From: Candidatus Gastranaerophilales bacterium
Lineage (GTDB): Bacteria > Cyanobacteriota > Vampirovibrionia > Gastranaerophilales > Gastranaerophilaceae
DNA: 41,063 nucleotides
Direction of reading: 5' to 3'
NCBI GenBank assembly: GCA_900752845.1
Contig: CAADWU010000040.1
Span: forward strand, 1 to 41,063
A program made the translations under genes and the position numbers. The notes under the pieces are model-generated. The model had not been told where the DNA came from and did no database searches. It worked only from the letters and a program-made list of their open reading frames with translations. Numbering within the stretch: the stretch's first letter is position 1; each line of letters starts with the position of its first letter. Shown here piece after piece: positions 1-7,663 of this stretch.

Positions 1-3
1 ATT

Positions 4-1323
4 ATGTTAGATAAACTGGAAAATTTTTCAATAAAACTCAATGAAGCCTGTAATGCACAAAGCATTATCAGGGTTCTTGAGGAATTTTTCGGACAGGTAA
101 ATATTTATATTTATTCCTCTACAACAAACTCTTTGAGAGATTTTTCCAGAAGCTGGATGAGCATTGACGAGGTTCTTGATAAACAAAAGTCAAAAAATCT
201 TTACAGAATTTTTGAAAATCTTAAAGATGAAAGATTTATTCTTGAAAGTAACTGCCTTTATTATGCTCTTTATCAGCAAAACAAATTGATAGGACTTCTT
301 GAATTTTCACAAAAAATAAGTGATGAACTTATGCAATTTTTAAACATTGCTTCTTTTCAGATTTCTTTGAAAATTCAAAACGTAATCCTCACTGAAAAAA
401 TGCAAAAAAATATTGATTTTCACGATTCAATGAAAAACATCGCAAAAATCATTGAGACACAGTATGAAACAAATTATATTATACCGATAATAGGTGAAAT
501 GATTGATAAATTTGTTTCTGACCACTTAATATATATATTTATAAACAATCATCTGATTTGGCCGAGTGCTTGCAATGATGAAAAAATATTTGAGTTGATT
601 AAATGCCTGAATAACAAATCAGAATATATTCTTACCCCTGACAAAAAAATAGGTTTGTTTCCGCTGATTAGTGAAAATAAATTGTTAGGATGTATTGTTA
701 CCAAAAGTACAGACAATGTTTTAAGCGAAAAAGAAATTAATTATCTTGAACAGCTTACAAATCAGGCTGCCACCACAATCAACAGGGCAAATGTTTATGC
801 TGAAATTCTCAAGCACGCAACTCTTGATGCTCTGACAAGTCTTTATAACAGAAGACAGCTTGAAGAGCGTATTAAGCAGGAAGTTTCAGGTGCTAAACGT
901 CACGACAGACCTTTATGCGCTATAATGACTGATATTGATTTCTTTAAAAGCGTTAATGATACTTACGGGCATGCAGCAGGTGATTTAGTATTAAAAACAG
1001 TATCAAGAATTATAAAATTACAGCTCAGAGATTACGATATTGCAGGCCGCTACGGAGGAGAAGAATTTGCCATTCTTCTGCCGTTTACCAAACTTGAAGA
1101 AGCCAAAATGGTTGCCGAAAGACTTAGAAAAGCTGTTGAAAACAAAAAAATCGACATTTCAAAAATTAATACGGAAAGTTCCGAAAAAAATATTAGTGTT
1201 ACAATAAGTCTTGGAGTAGCTGAATACAGCAAAGAAAATTTTGAAGCAACATTGCTGCAAAATGCCGATAAGGCACTATACAAGGCTAAAGAAAGCGGAA
1301 GAAACAGGGTTGAAATATATTAA
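4..1323 (+). CDS. GAF-like sensor diguanylate cyclase (GGDEF)
   Basis: Predicted diguanylate cyclase making c-di-GMP from two GTP. The C-terminal third is a complete GGDEF domain: the substrate-loop motif DALTSLYNRR near residue 275, the metal-binding DIDFFKSVNDTYGH segment, and the active-site signature GGEEF at residues 351-355. An RxxD product-inhibition site (R342-D345) sits exactly five residues before GGEEF, so feedback control by c-di-GMP is expected. Residues 1-265 look like one or two GAF-type sensor domains without membrane helices, so the protein is probably cytosolic. The start lies three bases inside the window, so the true start could be further upstream. The stop codon is directly followed by the ATG of tsaE, implying one transcript. 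The enzyme class is secure; the sensed signal is unknown. Confidence 0.9.
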   Translation: MLDKLENFSIKLNEACNAQSIIRVLEEFFGQVNIYIYSSTTNSLRDFSRSWMSIDEVLDKQKSKNLYRIFENLKDERFILESNCLYYALYQQNKLIGLLEFSQKISDELMQFLNIASFQISLKIQNVILTEKMQKNIDFHDSMKNIAKIIETQYETNYIIPIIGEMIDKFVSDHLIYIFINNHLIWPSACNDEKIFELIKCLNNKSEYILTPDKKIGLFPLISENKLLGCIVTKSTDNVLSEKEINYLEQLTNQAATTINRANVYAEILKHATLDALTSLYNRRQLEERIKQEVSGAKRHDRPLCAIMTDIDFFKSVNDTYGHAAGDLVLKTVSRIIKLQLRDYDIAGRYGGEEFAILLPFTKLEEAKMVAERLRKAVENKKIDISKINTESSEKNISVTISLGVAEYSKENFEATLLQNADKALYKAKESGRNRVEIY

Positions 1324-1782
1324 ATGAAGTTTAAACAAATATGTAAAAATATTGAAGAAACTAAGAAACTGGCAGAAAAATTTGCACCTCTGATTAAAGA
1401 AGGATGCTTTATCAATCTTTACGGTGAAATCGGTGCCGGCAAAACAGCGTTTGTCAAACTTGTTGCAGATGCACTTGACGTTAAAGAAAAGGTTACAAGC
1501 CCGAGTTTTGTAATACTAAACGAGTACCATACAGGTTCTGTGCCAATATATCATTTTGATCTTTACAGGCTTGAAAACGAAGGAATTAAAACTATTTTTG
1601 ATGAATTAAGAGAGTATTCCGAAGGTAAACAGGTTACTTTTGTTGAATGGGCAGAATTTAATCAGGACGAAACACCTTTTGAACACTTGAAAATTAATGT
1701 TACTTATTCTGATGACGATGCAAGAATATATGAATTTGAATCTTTCGGAAAAGATGAGATTATAGAAGGGTTGGCAAAATGA
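1324..1782 (+). CDS. tsaE: tRNA threonylcarbamoyladenosine biosynthesis ATPase TsaE
   Basis: TsaE is the small ATPase that cycles the TsaB-TsaD complex, which places t6A at position 37 of ANN-decoding tRNAs in the cytoplasm. A P-loop GEIGAGKT occupies residues 34-41. It is followed by the family segment TSPSFVILNEY (threonine/serine switch region), the HFDLYRL segment and the VEWAE Walker-B-like region. At 152 aa it has the normal family length. Its ATG directly abuts the stop of the GGDEF gene, and its stop overlaps the tsaB start by four bases (ATGA), indicating translational coupling. The tsaE-tsaB pairing is common in bacteria and supports both calls. Confidence 0.95.
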   Translation: MKFKQICKNIEETKKLAEKFAPLIKEGCFINLYGEIGAGKTAFVKLVADALDVKEKVTSPSFVILNEYHTGSVPIYHFDLYRLENEGIKTIFDELREYSEGKQVTFVEWAEFNQDETPFEHLKINVTYSDDDARIYEFESFGKDEIIEGLAK

Positions 1783-2387
1783 CTGTAGTTTTAGCTTTTG
1801 ATACATGTTTAGACAGAATGTATGCCGTATTAAAAAAAGACAACAAAATACTTGCATCACGTATAATTGAAAACACTGATACAAAGTATCATTCAGCTTT
1901 TTTAATTTCTACATTACAGGAAATTATGAAAGAAAATAATATCAAACCTCAAGATATTGATTTAATAGCTACAAACATAGGACCGGGAAGTTTTACGGGG
2001 ATAAGAGCCTGTGTTACAGTTGCACGTGTAATGGCTCAACAGCTCAACTGCAAAGCAGCAGGAGTATCTTCTCTTGAAATCATTGCAAAACTTGCAGATA
2101 AAACCCCGCTTGTTGCGCTTGATGCAAGAAAAAACTCGGCATATCTGTATTGTAATGACGAAATAAAAGGTGCAGTAAAACTTGAAGAAGTTCAGGAAAT
2201 TATAAAATCAGGAAATTATAATGTAATTACGGACGATAAATTAAAACCTATACTTGGCGGAACTTCATATCAGGAAATACCTCATCCTTTAGGTGAAATC
2301 CTTGCAGAATTGGCTTGTTCTGACAACCGAGAAACCAACTGGAGAAAACTTAAACCTTTATATATTCAACCGCCTCCGGGAATATAG
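1779..2387 (+). CDS. tsaB: tRNA threonylcarbamoyladenosine biosynthesis protein TsaB
   Basis: TsaB is an ASKHA-fold scaffold that dimerises with the catalytic subunit TsaD for t6A formation. The N-terminus VLAFDTCLDRMYAVL and the signature GPGSFTGIRACVTVARVMAQ are diagnostic. A middle stretch with LVALDARKNSAYLY matches the family's second conserved block. At 202 aa it is slightly shorter than the E. coli protein (about 230), mainly at the C-terminus. It overlaps tsaE by ATGA. In many bacteria rimI and tsaD follow; here they do not, and the next gene belongs to an unrelated unknown family, so tsaD must lie elsewhere. Confidence 0.93.
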   Translation: MTVVLAFDTCLDRMYAVLKKDNKILASRIIENTDTKYHSAFLISTLQEIMKENNIKPQDIDLIATNIGPGSFTGIRACVTVARVMAQQLNCKAAGVSSLEIIAKLADKTPLVALDARKNSAYLYCNDEIKGAVKLEEVQEIIKSGNYNVITDDKLKPILGGTSYQEIPHPLGEILAELACSDNRETNWRKLKPLYIQPPPGI

Positions 2388-2444
2388 ATTAACAGTTTCA
2401 AAAAACGGGAATAATATTATTGAGCATAATCCTGATGGACTGTT

Positions 2445-3395
2445 ATGGAGAAAAGAATAGTTAAAACAGAAAGTATTTCTTTTAAGTTGCCGGATATTCC
2501 TTTAACACGCAAAGAATTGCGCAATATTTTGAATTACCGCATCCCGTGTTTGTGCTGCGGTCAGGAAATGATACATCCCGATACTTATACTGAACTTATT
2601 GAAAATCCTTTGCTTTCCTCAAATGCTTCTGTTGTAATTCCGATTTTAGAACCTTTCGAAAAAATTATGTACCCTGTTGAAAGACAGGTATTTAATATGC
2701 TCAAAAATTTGTCGGTTAAATATCCAGATAAAAATTTTCAACAGCTTTTGATGATGAAAAAAGATGTTCATGAGCTTGCACTTGTAAGAATTCAAAGTAT
2801 TATTTTTAACAAAATAAGCTTTTACAGAAGGATATTACCGGAAAAAGAGGCTCGTTGGCTTCGTTCGCTTATGATAAAAACTAATGACATTATATTTGAC
2901 CCTGCTCCTAAAAAACCTTTCAGCAGAAGGATTTTTATAACAAAAATAAAAAGAATAGTGAAAGATATTCATAACAAAAAAATGAAACATGAAATCATTG
3001 AAATCGCAAGAAGACTGCCCCGTTCAAGTGATGAAGTTTGTGCTTTTGTTGTCAAAAACGCAAGAAAACGTCCAGAAATCATTGCCTTAAATCTTATTCA
3101 CCCTGCGGTCGGAACTTTTGAACACTTACAGCCTAAAAGCTTAAAAGGATTAAATAACTCATTAAATTTTGCGCTTGAATGCTCATACTGCAACAATTCA
3201 CGTCATCATTATCCGCTATCGGTTCAAATAGAAGAAAATCCTTATATGCCTCAAAATGCACAAATTCATATTGATAAGTTAATATCACTTTGCAAAAAAG
3301 GAATAGGTAAAAAAGAATATATTGAAAATCTTCGGGAAGTCTTATATAACCTTTCTTATCAGGAAATAGATTTAGATATATCAAAACTTTATTAA
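2445..3395 (+). CDS. HNH-like zinc protein with split CxxC...HNH motif (paralogue 1)
   Basis: No named family recognised. The protein has a CxxC near the N-terminus (C35, C38 in PCLCCGQEM) and, about 190 residues later, EHLQPKS (H227) followed by N-x-x-C-x-x-C-N (C246, C249, N250). Those two halves together read like an HNH endonuclease zinc ribbon whose usual short linker is replaced by a basic, helix-rich insert. The stretch LPRSSDEVCAFVVKN is nearly repeated in the next gene, which has the same overall layout, so the two are diverged tandem duplicates. Nuclease activity is inference; it could be a structural or nucleic-acid-binding derivative. No convincing Shine-Dalgarno precedes the ATG. 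The N-terminal SISFK is a weak match to the motif shared by other proteins here. Confidence 0.6.
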   Translation: MEKRIVKTESISFKLPDIPLTRKELRNILNYRIPCLCCGQEMIHPDTYTELIENPLLSSNASVVIPILEPFEKIMYPVERQVFNMLKNLSVKYPDKNFQQLLMMKKDVHELALVRIQSIIFNKISFYRRILPEKEARWLRSLMIKTNDIIFDPAPKKPFSRRIFITKIKRIVKDIHNKKMKHEIIEIARRLPRSSDEVCAFVVKNARKRPEIIALNLIHPAVGTFEHLQPKSLKGLNNSLNFALECSYCNNSRHHYPLSVQIEENPYMPQNAQIHIDKLISLCKKGIGKKEYIENLREVLYNLSYQEIDLDISKLY

Positions 3396-3454
3396 CACGG
3401 TAAAATTTTATTTACATATTGGCAAAAAGTTTTTATCAGATGTATTTCAATCAT

Positions 3455-4846
3455 ATGAAAATTTTGCCGATTACATTAAATAATATTTCTCAAAGAAGGA
3501 ACTTTGAGAATAATCATACTGATTATTCTCAATACAGGGTACCTGTATTGAGTTGCACTCCACAGGACAAATTTATAAAAAACACCCCGTCATTCACAGC
3601 TTCTTTTACTAATCTACACAAATCCACATTCAGAAATTACGCACAAAACAGGCATATAGGATGCATCTATTGCAATCGACATATGTTTACAAACAAAGAG
3701 AGAGATGAAATATGCAAGACTTTTAAGGAACAGCCTGCAGCGGTTTTTACTACTTTAATGGGTAACTTCTTTGATTATTTTGATGAAGCAGGCATTGAAC
3801 TTCTGAATAAAATGGATAATATTGCAATGTCTTATCCAAAAGCAAAAATTAACAAAGTTTTACAGGTTTTAAGCCCTGAATCGGAAGACAGATTGATTGA
3901 TATGCAAAAAGAAATATTTGCGCAAATAATAAATCTGAAAAAACTTCTTCCTGAAAATTCACGTTCTGAACTCAATCGACTGATACAAAATTCTTCCGAC
4001 TGTATTAACGGTAAAGCATTTATCCAAGATTACAGCGCAAAAGAATTTAGCTATCAGTTAAAGAAACTTTCAGAAACACTTAATAATACTCAAACAACAG
4101 CCTATGTAAATAATGTGGCAACTTTATTAACTCATCCCATTTTTAAAGCAGCAGACACACCTCTTAATCATAAAATAATGTCAAATGTTCTGAGAACAAC
4201 AAAGGCAGCGCATTATAATATTGATTTGACAAGTAATAATGCAAAGGAAAAAGTTCAGCTTTTTATCATAAATAAAATTAAAAAGGCAGCAGAAAATGAA
4301 AATAATACAAGTATTATAAATCTCTGCGATATAACTAAAAAAAGACTTCAAGGACAAGCTGCATATTCAAAATTCAGCAACAAAGCATTTACTTATAAAC
4401 TTAATGAAATCTTGGAAAATCCATCAAATACTGACGAAATAAAAGAAATATTCAACAATATTTGCACTAAACTTCCTAAATCAAGTAACAGTATTGATGC
4501 ATTTATCGTAAAAAATAAAGATGCAACAAATATGACAATTATAAATAATCTGCTTGACCAATATATGGTAACCATAGAACATATAGTTCCCTCGAGCAAA
4601 GGCGGAGCAAACGACATCAGCAACTGGGCACTCGCATGTAAAAAATGCAACGGTATTCATGGCAGTGATGATATAAAAACTAATTATCCGTTCGACAGAG
4701 AGGCTCCGCAGGAATATTTTAATACTATAATTGAAGACTGCAATAACCAAAACTTTTTTCTACCGAAAGATGTTAAAAATATGGCAGATAATTTTCGGAT
4801 TACAACAGGAATACAAGTTGATTTGTCAAAATTAAATATTGACTAA
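3455..4846 (+). CDS. HNH-like zinc protein with split CxxC...HNH motif (paralogue 2)
   Basis: Diverged paralogue of the preceding gene. The CxxC is at C70/C73 (GCIYCNRHM). The classical HNH half lies about 300 residues later: EHIVPSSKGG (H376), then NWALACKKCN with C395/C398/N399. The block LPKSSNSIDAFIVKN before the HNH half matches the same place in its neighbour. The insert is helical and asparagine/lysine rich, longer than in paralogue 1. The open frame extends upstream to a TTG at 3419 and an ATG at 3440. I prefer the ATG at 3455, because the resulting N-terminus (MKILPI) matches the style of other proteins here and puts the shared PSFTA motif at residues 45-49. Function unknown; a nuclease is possible. 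Confidence 0.6.
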   Translation: MKILPITLNNISQRRNFENNHTDYSQYRVPVLSCTPQDKFIKNTPSFTASFTNLHKSTFRNYAQNRHIGCIYCNRHMFTNKERDEICKTFKEQPAAVFTTLMGNFFDYFDEAGIELLNKMDNIAMSYPKAKINKVLQVLSPESEDRLIDMQKEIFAQIINLKKLLPENSRSELNRLIQNSSDCINGKAFIQDYSAKEFSYQLKKLSETLNNTQTTAYVNNVATLLTHPIFKAADTPLNHKIMSNVLRTTKAAHYNIDLTSNNAKEKVQLFIINKIKKAAENENNTSIINLCDITKKRLQGQAAYSKFSNKAFTYKLNEILENPSNTDEIKEIFNNICTKLPKSSNSIDAFIVKNKDATNMTIINNLLDQYMVTIEHIVPSSKGGANDISNWALACKKCNGIHGSDDIKTNYPFDREAPQEYFNTIIEDCNNQNFFLPKDVKNMADNFRITTGIQVDLSKLNID

Positions 4847-4938
4847 TATTAACAATTGTAAAAAATCTGCTTAAAATATTAAACTTTTAATAAAAAATTA
4901 CCGATTAACTAAATGTACTTAGTTAAAAGGAAAATGTT

Positions 4939-5235
4939 ATGGCAGATACAGGTGCTTCATTTAACAGACCATATAAACCTTTCGGAATGAATGTAAAAGT
5001 TCCTGAAATCGGAGAAAGAACCTTAAAGCAGGCAGGCGATACTTTAAGCAATATAGTAAAAGCTCCGACAGAACCTTTATTTAAGTTTTTGGAAGAAAAT
5101 GAAGAAGTATTTACAGGCGATATAAATTACAAAATGAACAAAATGTATGCGGAAAGCTTTACAATAGGTTCTGCAATGCGTTTGGAAGATGAAAAAATTA
5201 ACGGAATGCCGTCATCATTTGATATGCACTTTTAG
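4939..5235 (+). CDS. Small hypothetical protein (98 aa)
   Basis: Not recognised. A 98-residue soluble protein with no membrane helix, signal peptide or cysteine. It begins with a polar, proline/glycine-containing segment (GASFNRPYKPFGMNV) followed by an amphipathic stretch. The ATG has a reasonable Shine-Dalgarno (AAAAGGA, about 6 bases upstream). It is the last gene before a strong terminator at 5307-5330, and may share a transcript with the two HNH-like genes or have its own promoter in the 92-base gap before it. Ordinary codon use and a proper ribosome site make it a likely real gene. Confidence 0.55.
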   Translation: MADTGASFNRPYKPFGMNVKVPEIGERTLKQAGDTLSNIVKAPTEPLFKFLEENEEVFTGDINYKMNKMYAESFTIGSAMRLEDEKINGMPSSFDMHF

Positions 5236-5306
5236 CAAGCCGAGCAGTACCGTTTAATGCGAGGCGCAGTATTTAAAACTAATTCTTATTTGTCTATATA
5301 TGATAG

Positions 5307-5330
5307 AAAAGCCCCTAAAGGGCTTTTTTT
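5307..5330 (+). terminator. Rho-independent terminator after the 98-aa gene
   Basis: An 8-bp stem AAAAGCCC/GGGCTTTT with loop CTAAA is followed by an unbroken T run. It separates the HNH-like gene group from pnp. Confidence 0.85.
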
Positions 5331-5373
5331 CTATGTAAAATTAAAGATTATATATTTTTTTTCTTGTTTACTG

Positions 5374-5379
5374 TATAAT
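5374..5379 (+). promoter_or_regulatory. Probable -10 box of the pnp promoter
   Basis: A perfect TATAAT lies 91 bases upstream of the pnp ATG, in the gap following the terminator. No good -35 is visible at the expected distance. Transcription starting near 5386 would give a leader of about 85 bases holding the two hairpins described separately. Confidence 0.5.
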
Positions 5380-5410
5380 GTTATGGAACATTATAAGTGT
5401 ATAAACAAAT

Positions 5411-5452
5411 GCGCCAGAAAAGCGCAAAGCACACAGGAAGTTCGCTGTGTGC
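5411..5452 (+). promoter_or_regulatory. Two stem-loops in the pnp 5' leader
   Basis: The first hairpin is GCGC (5411-5414) pairing with GCGC (5422-5425) around a seven-base loop. The second is a perfect 8-bp stem, GCACACAG (5429-5436) with CTGTGTGC (5445-5452), enclosing GAAGTTCG. The ribosome site AAGGA (5461-5465) follows directly. In E. coli, pnp autoregulates through RNase III cleavage of a leader hairpin and PNPase action on the product; a similar role here is inference by analogy. Confidence 0.5.
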
Positions 5453-5470
5453 AAAAAAGAAAGGAAAACT

Positions 5471-7612
5471 ATGATACCGGAAACAAAAAAAACACAGATT
5501 GAAATCGGCGGTAAAACTGTAACTGTTGAAACAGGAAAATACGCACAATCTGCAAACGGTTCTGTTACAGTAAGATGCGGAGATACAATGCTTTTTGTAC
5601 ACGCAACAGTTTCAAAAGAACCAAGAGTGGGAATTGACTTTTTCCCTTTATTAATTGATTACGAAGAAAGAATGTCTTCAATAGGTCGTATTCCCGGCGG
5701 TTACAACCGTTCAGAAGGTAAAGCAAGCGACAAGGCTATCCTTGTTTCAAGACTAATCGACAGACCTATAAGACCTCTTTTCCCTAAAGGATACAGAAAC
5801 GATATTCAAATCGTTGCGCAATTATTCAGCTACGATCAGCAAAACCAGCCTGATACATTGGCTATGTTAGGTGCTTCTTTTGCTTTAATGCTTTCAGGGG
5901 CTCCGTTTGAAGGTCCTATCGGTGCAGTTAGAGTTTCAAGAGATGAACAAGGAAACTTAATCGCTAACCCTACTCACCAGCAAGCTGATAAATCTGACTT
6001 AGATATAGTTATAGCTGGTACTCATGACAGCGTAATTATGGTTGAAGCAGGATGTAAATTTGTTACAGAAGACGATATTATGGCTGCTGTTGAATTTGCT
6101 CAAGGCGAAATCAGAAAACAATGTGATGCTCAACTGGCATTTGCTAAAGAATGCGGAGTTGAAAGACAAGAATTTGTTAACCCTTACGATACAACAGAAT
6201 TAAAAGCTATTATTCAGGAAACAGCAGGCTCAATGATTTTTGATGCTTATCATAATTTTGACAGAGCTTACAGACAAGAAAAACTTGAAGAAGCTAAAAA
6301 ACTTGTTAAAGAAAAAATTGATGCATTACCTGACGACCATTATATTAAACAAATTATGGAAGAAACAGGTATTGACTTTGTTTCAGAAGAATTCAAAGCT
6401 GCTGAAAAGAAAGTTATGCGTGCAATGATTACTGATGAAGGCGTTAGAGCAGACGGCAGAAAACCTCACGATGTAAGACCAATCTGGTGTGAAGTTGGTG
6501 TATTGCCAAGAGCTCATGGTTCAGCTGTATTTACAAGAGGTCAAACTCAGGTTTTATCAGTTGCAACACTTGCAGGTCCGGGTATGAAACAAGACTTAGA
6601 CGGTGTTGATCCGGAAACTGAAAGAAGATATATGCACAAATACATCTTCCCTGGTTTCTCTGTAGGCGAAGTTAAACCTTTAAGAGGCCCGGGAAGACGT
6701 GAAGTCGGTCATGGAGCTTTAGCAGAAAGAGCTAACATCCCGGCTCTTCCTTCTCAAGAAGAATTCGGTTACACAATCAGAGTAACTTCAGATGTATTAG
6801 AATCTAACGGTTCAACTTCAATGGCTTCAACTTGCGGTTCTTCTATGGCATTGATGAACGCAGGTGTTCCTGTTAAATCTATGATAGGCGGCGTTGCAAT
6901 GGGTATGATTACAGAAGAAGGTAAAGAACCTGTTGTATTAACTGATATTCAAGGTATTGAAGACTTCTTGGGCGATATGGACTTTAAAGTTACAGGTAAC
7001 GATGAAGGTATCACAGCTTTACAAATGGATATGAAAGCTAAAGGTATTGCTAACGAAACTTTAAGACGTGCATTAGCTCAAGCTAAAGAAGGCAGATTAC
7101 ATATTTTGGGAGAAATGAGAAAAGCTATCACAGCTCCTGCTGAACACTTATCTCCATATGCCCCTCAAATTTGCACATTAACTATTCCGACTGAAGATAT
7201 CGGAACTGTTATCGGACCTGGCGGAAAACAAATCAGAGCAATTATTGATGCATCAGGTGCAGAAATTGACATTCAGGATTCAGGTGTAGTTACAATTACA
7301 TCTAATGATCAGGAAGGTGCTGATATTGCTAAGAGAATGATTAAAGAACTTACTTTTAAACCTCAAGAAGGTATGATAATGAAAGGTAAAGTTGTAAGAA
7401 TTATTCCTATCGGAGCTTTTGTAGAACTTGCTCCGGGCAAAGACGGTATGGTTCACATTTCTCAAGTATGCAAAGAAAGAATTGAAACAATTGAACCGCA
7501 CTTGAATGTTGGCGATGAATGTATTGTTAAAGTTATCAAAATTGATGACAAAGGCAGAGTTAACCTTACTATCAAAGGTGTAACTGACGAAGAAAAAGCA
7601 AATTGCCAATAA
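5471..7612 (+). CDS. pnp: Polyribonucleotide nucleotidyltransferase (PNPase)
   Basis: Phosphorolytic 3'-5' exoribonuclease of mRNA turnover, a cytoplasmic ring-shaped homotrimer. All domains are present: the first RNase PH domain, a helical linker, the catalytic second RNase PH domain (with GRREVGHGALAERA and SNGSTSMASTCGSSMALM), a KH domain with IGPGGKQIRAI, and a C-terminal S1 domain (GAFVELAPGKDGMVHISQV). With the ATG at 5471 the product is 713 aa, the normal length. A GTG further upstream (5447) lies inside the leader hairpin and has no ribosome site, so it was not used. The gene is not next to rpsO, its usual partner in many bacteria, and seems to be transcribed alone from a hairpin-rich leader. 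Confidence 0.97.
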   Translation: MIPETKKTQIEIGGKTVTVETGKYAQSANGSVTVRCGDTMLFVHATVSKEPRVGIDFFPLLIDYEERMSSIGRIPGGYNRSEGKASDKAILVSRLIDRPIRPLFPKGYRNDIQIVAQLFSYDQQNQPDTLAMLGASFALMLSGAPFEGPIGAVRVSRDEQGNLIANPTHQQADKSDLDIVIAGTHDSVIMVEAGCKFVTEDDIMAAVEFAQGEIRKQCDAQLAFAKECGVERQEFVNPYDTTELKAIIQETAGSMIFDAYHNFDRAYRQEKLEEAKKLVKEKIDALPDDHYIKQIMEETGIDFVSEEFKAAEKKVMRAMITDEGVRADGRKPHDVRPIWCEVGVLPRAHGSAVFTRGQTQVLSVATLAGPGMKQDLDGVDPETERRYMHKYIFPGFSVGEVKPLRGPGRREVGHGALAERANIPALPSQEEFGYTIRVTSDVLESNGSTSMASTCGSSMALMNAGVPVKSMIGGVAMGMITEEGKEPVVLTDIQGIEDFLGDMDFKVTGNDEGITALQMDMKAKGIANETLRRALAQAKEGRLHILGEMRKAITAPAEHLSPYAPQICTLTIPTEDIGTVIGPGGKQIRAIIDASGAEIDIQDSGVVTITSNDQEGADIAKRMIKELTFKPQEGMIMKGKVVRIIPIGAFVELAPGKDGMVHISQVCKERIETIEPHLNVGDECIVKVIKIDDKGRVNLTIKGVTDEEKANCQ

Positions 7613-7628
7613 TCAACATAGACAAATT

Positions 7629-7663
7629 AAAAGAGCTGATTTAATAAATCAGCTCTTTTTTTA
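7629..7663. terminator. Bidirectional terminator between pnp and the 734-aa gene
   Basis: A 13-bp perfect stem, AAAGAGCTGATTT with AAATCAGCTCTTT, has a three-base loop. A T run follows on the plus strand and an A run precedes it, so it can end both convergent transcripts. The stop codon of the minus-strand gene lies in the plus-strand T run. Confidence 0.9.

Noticed and set aside
3419..3454. TTG at 3419 or ATG at 3440 as start of the second HNH-like protein
   Set aside because: Neither has a ribosome site; the 3455 ATG gives an N-terminus like those of other proteins here. The choice stays uncertain, but it does not change the function.
5447..5470. GTG start adding eight residues to PNPase
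   Set aside because: The GTG lies within the 3' arm of a leader hairpin and has no Shine-Dalgarno; the ATG at 5471 has AAGGA and gives the family's normal N-terminus.
5257..5502. Open frame running through the terminator and the pnp leader
   Set aside because: It reads across a terminator, a promoter and two hairpins, has odd composition and overlaps pnp; it is not a gene.
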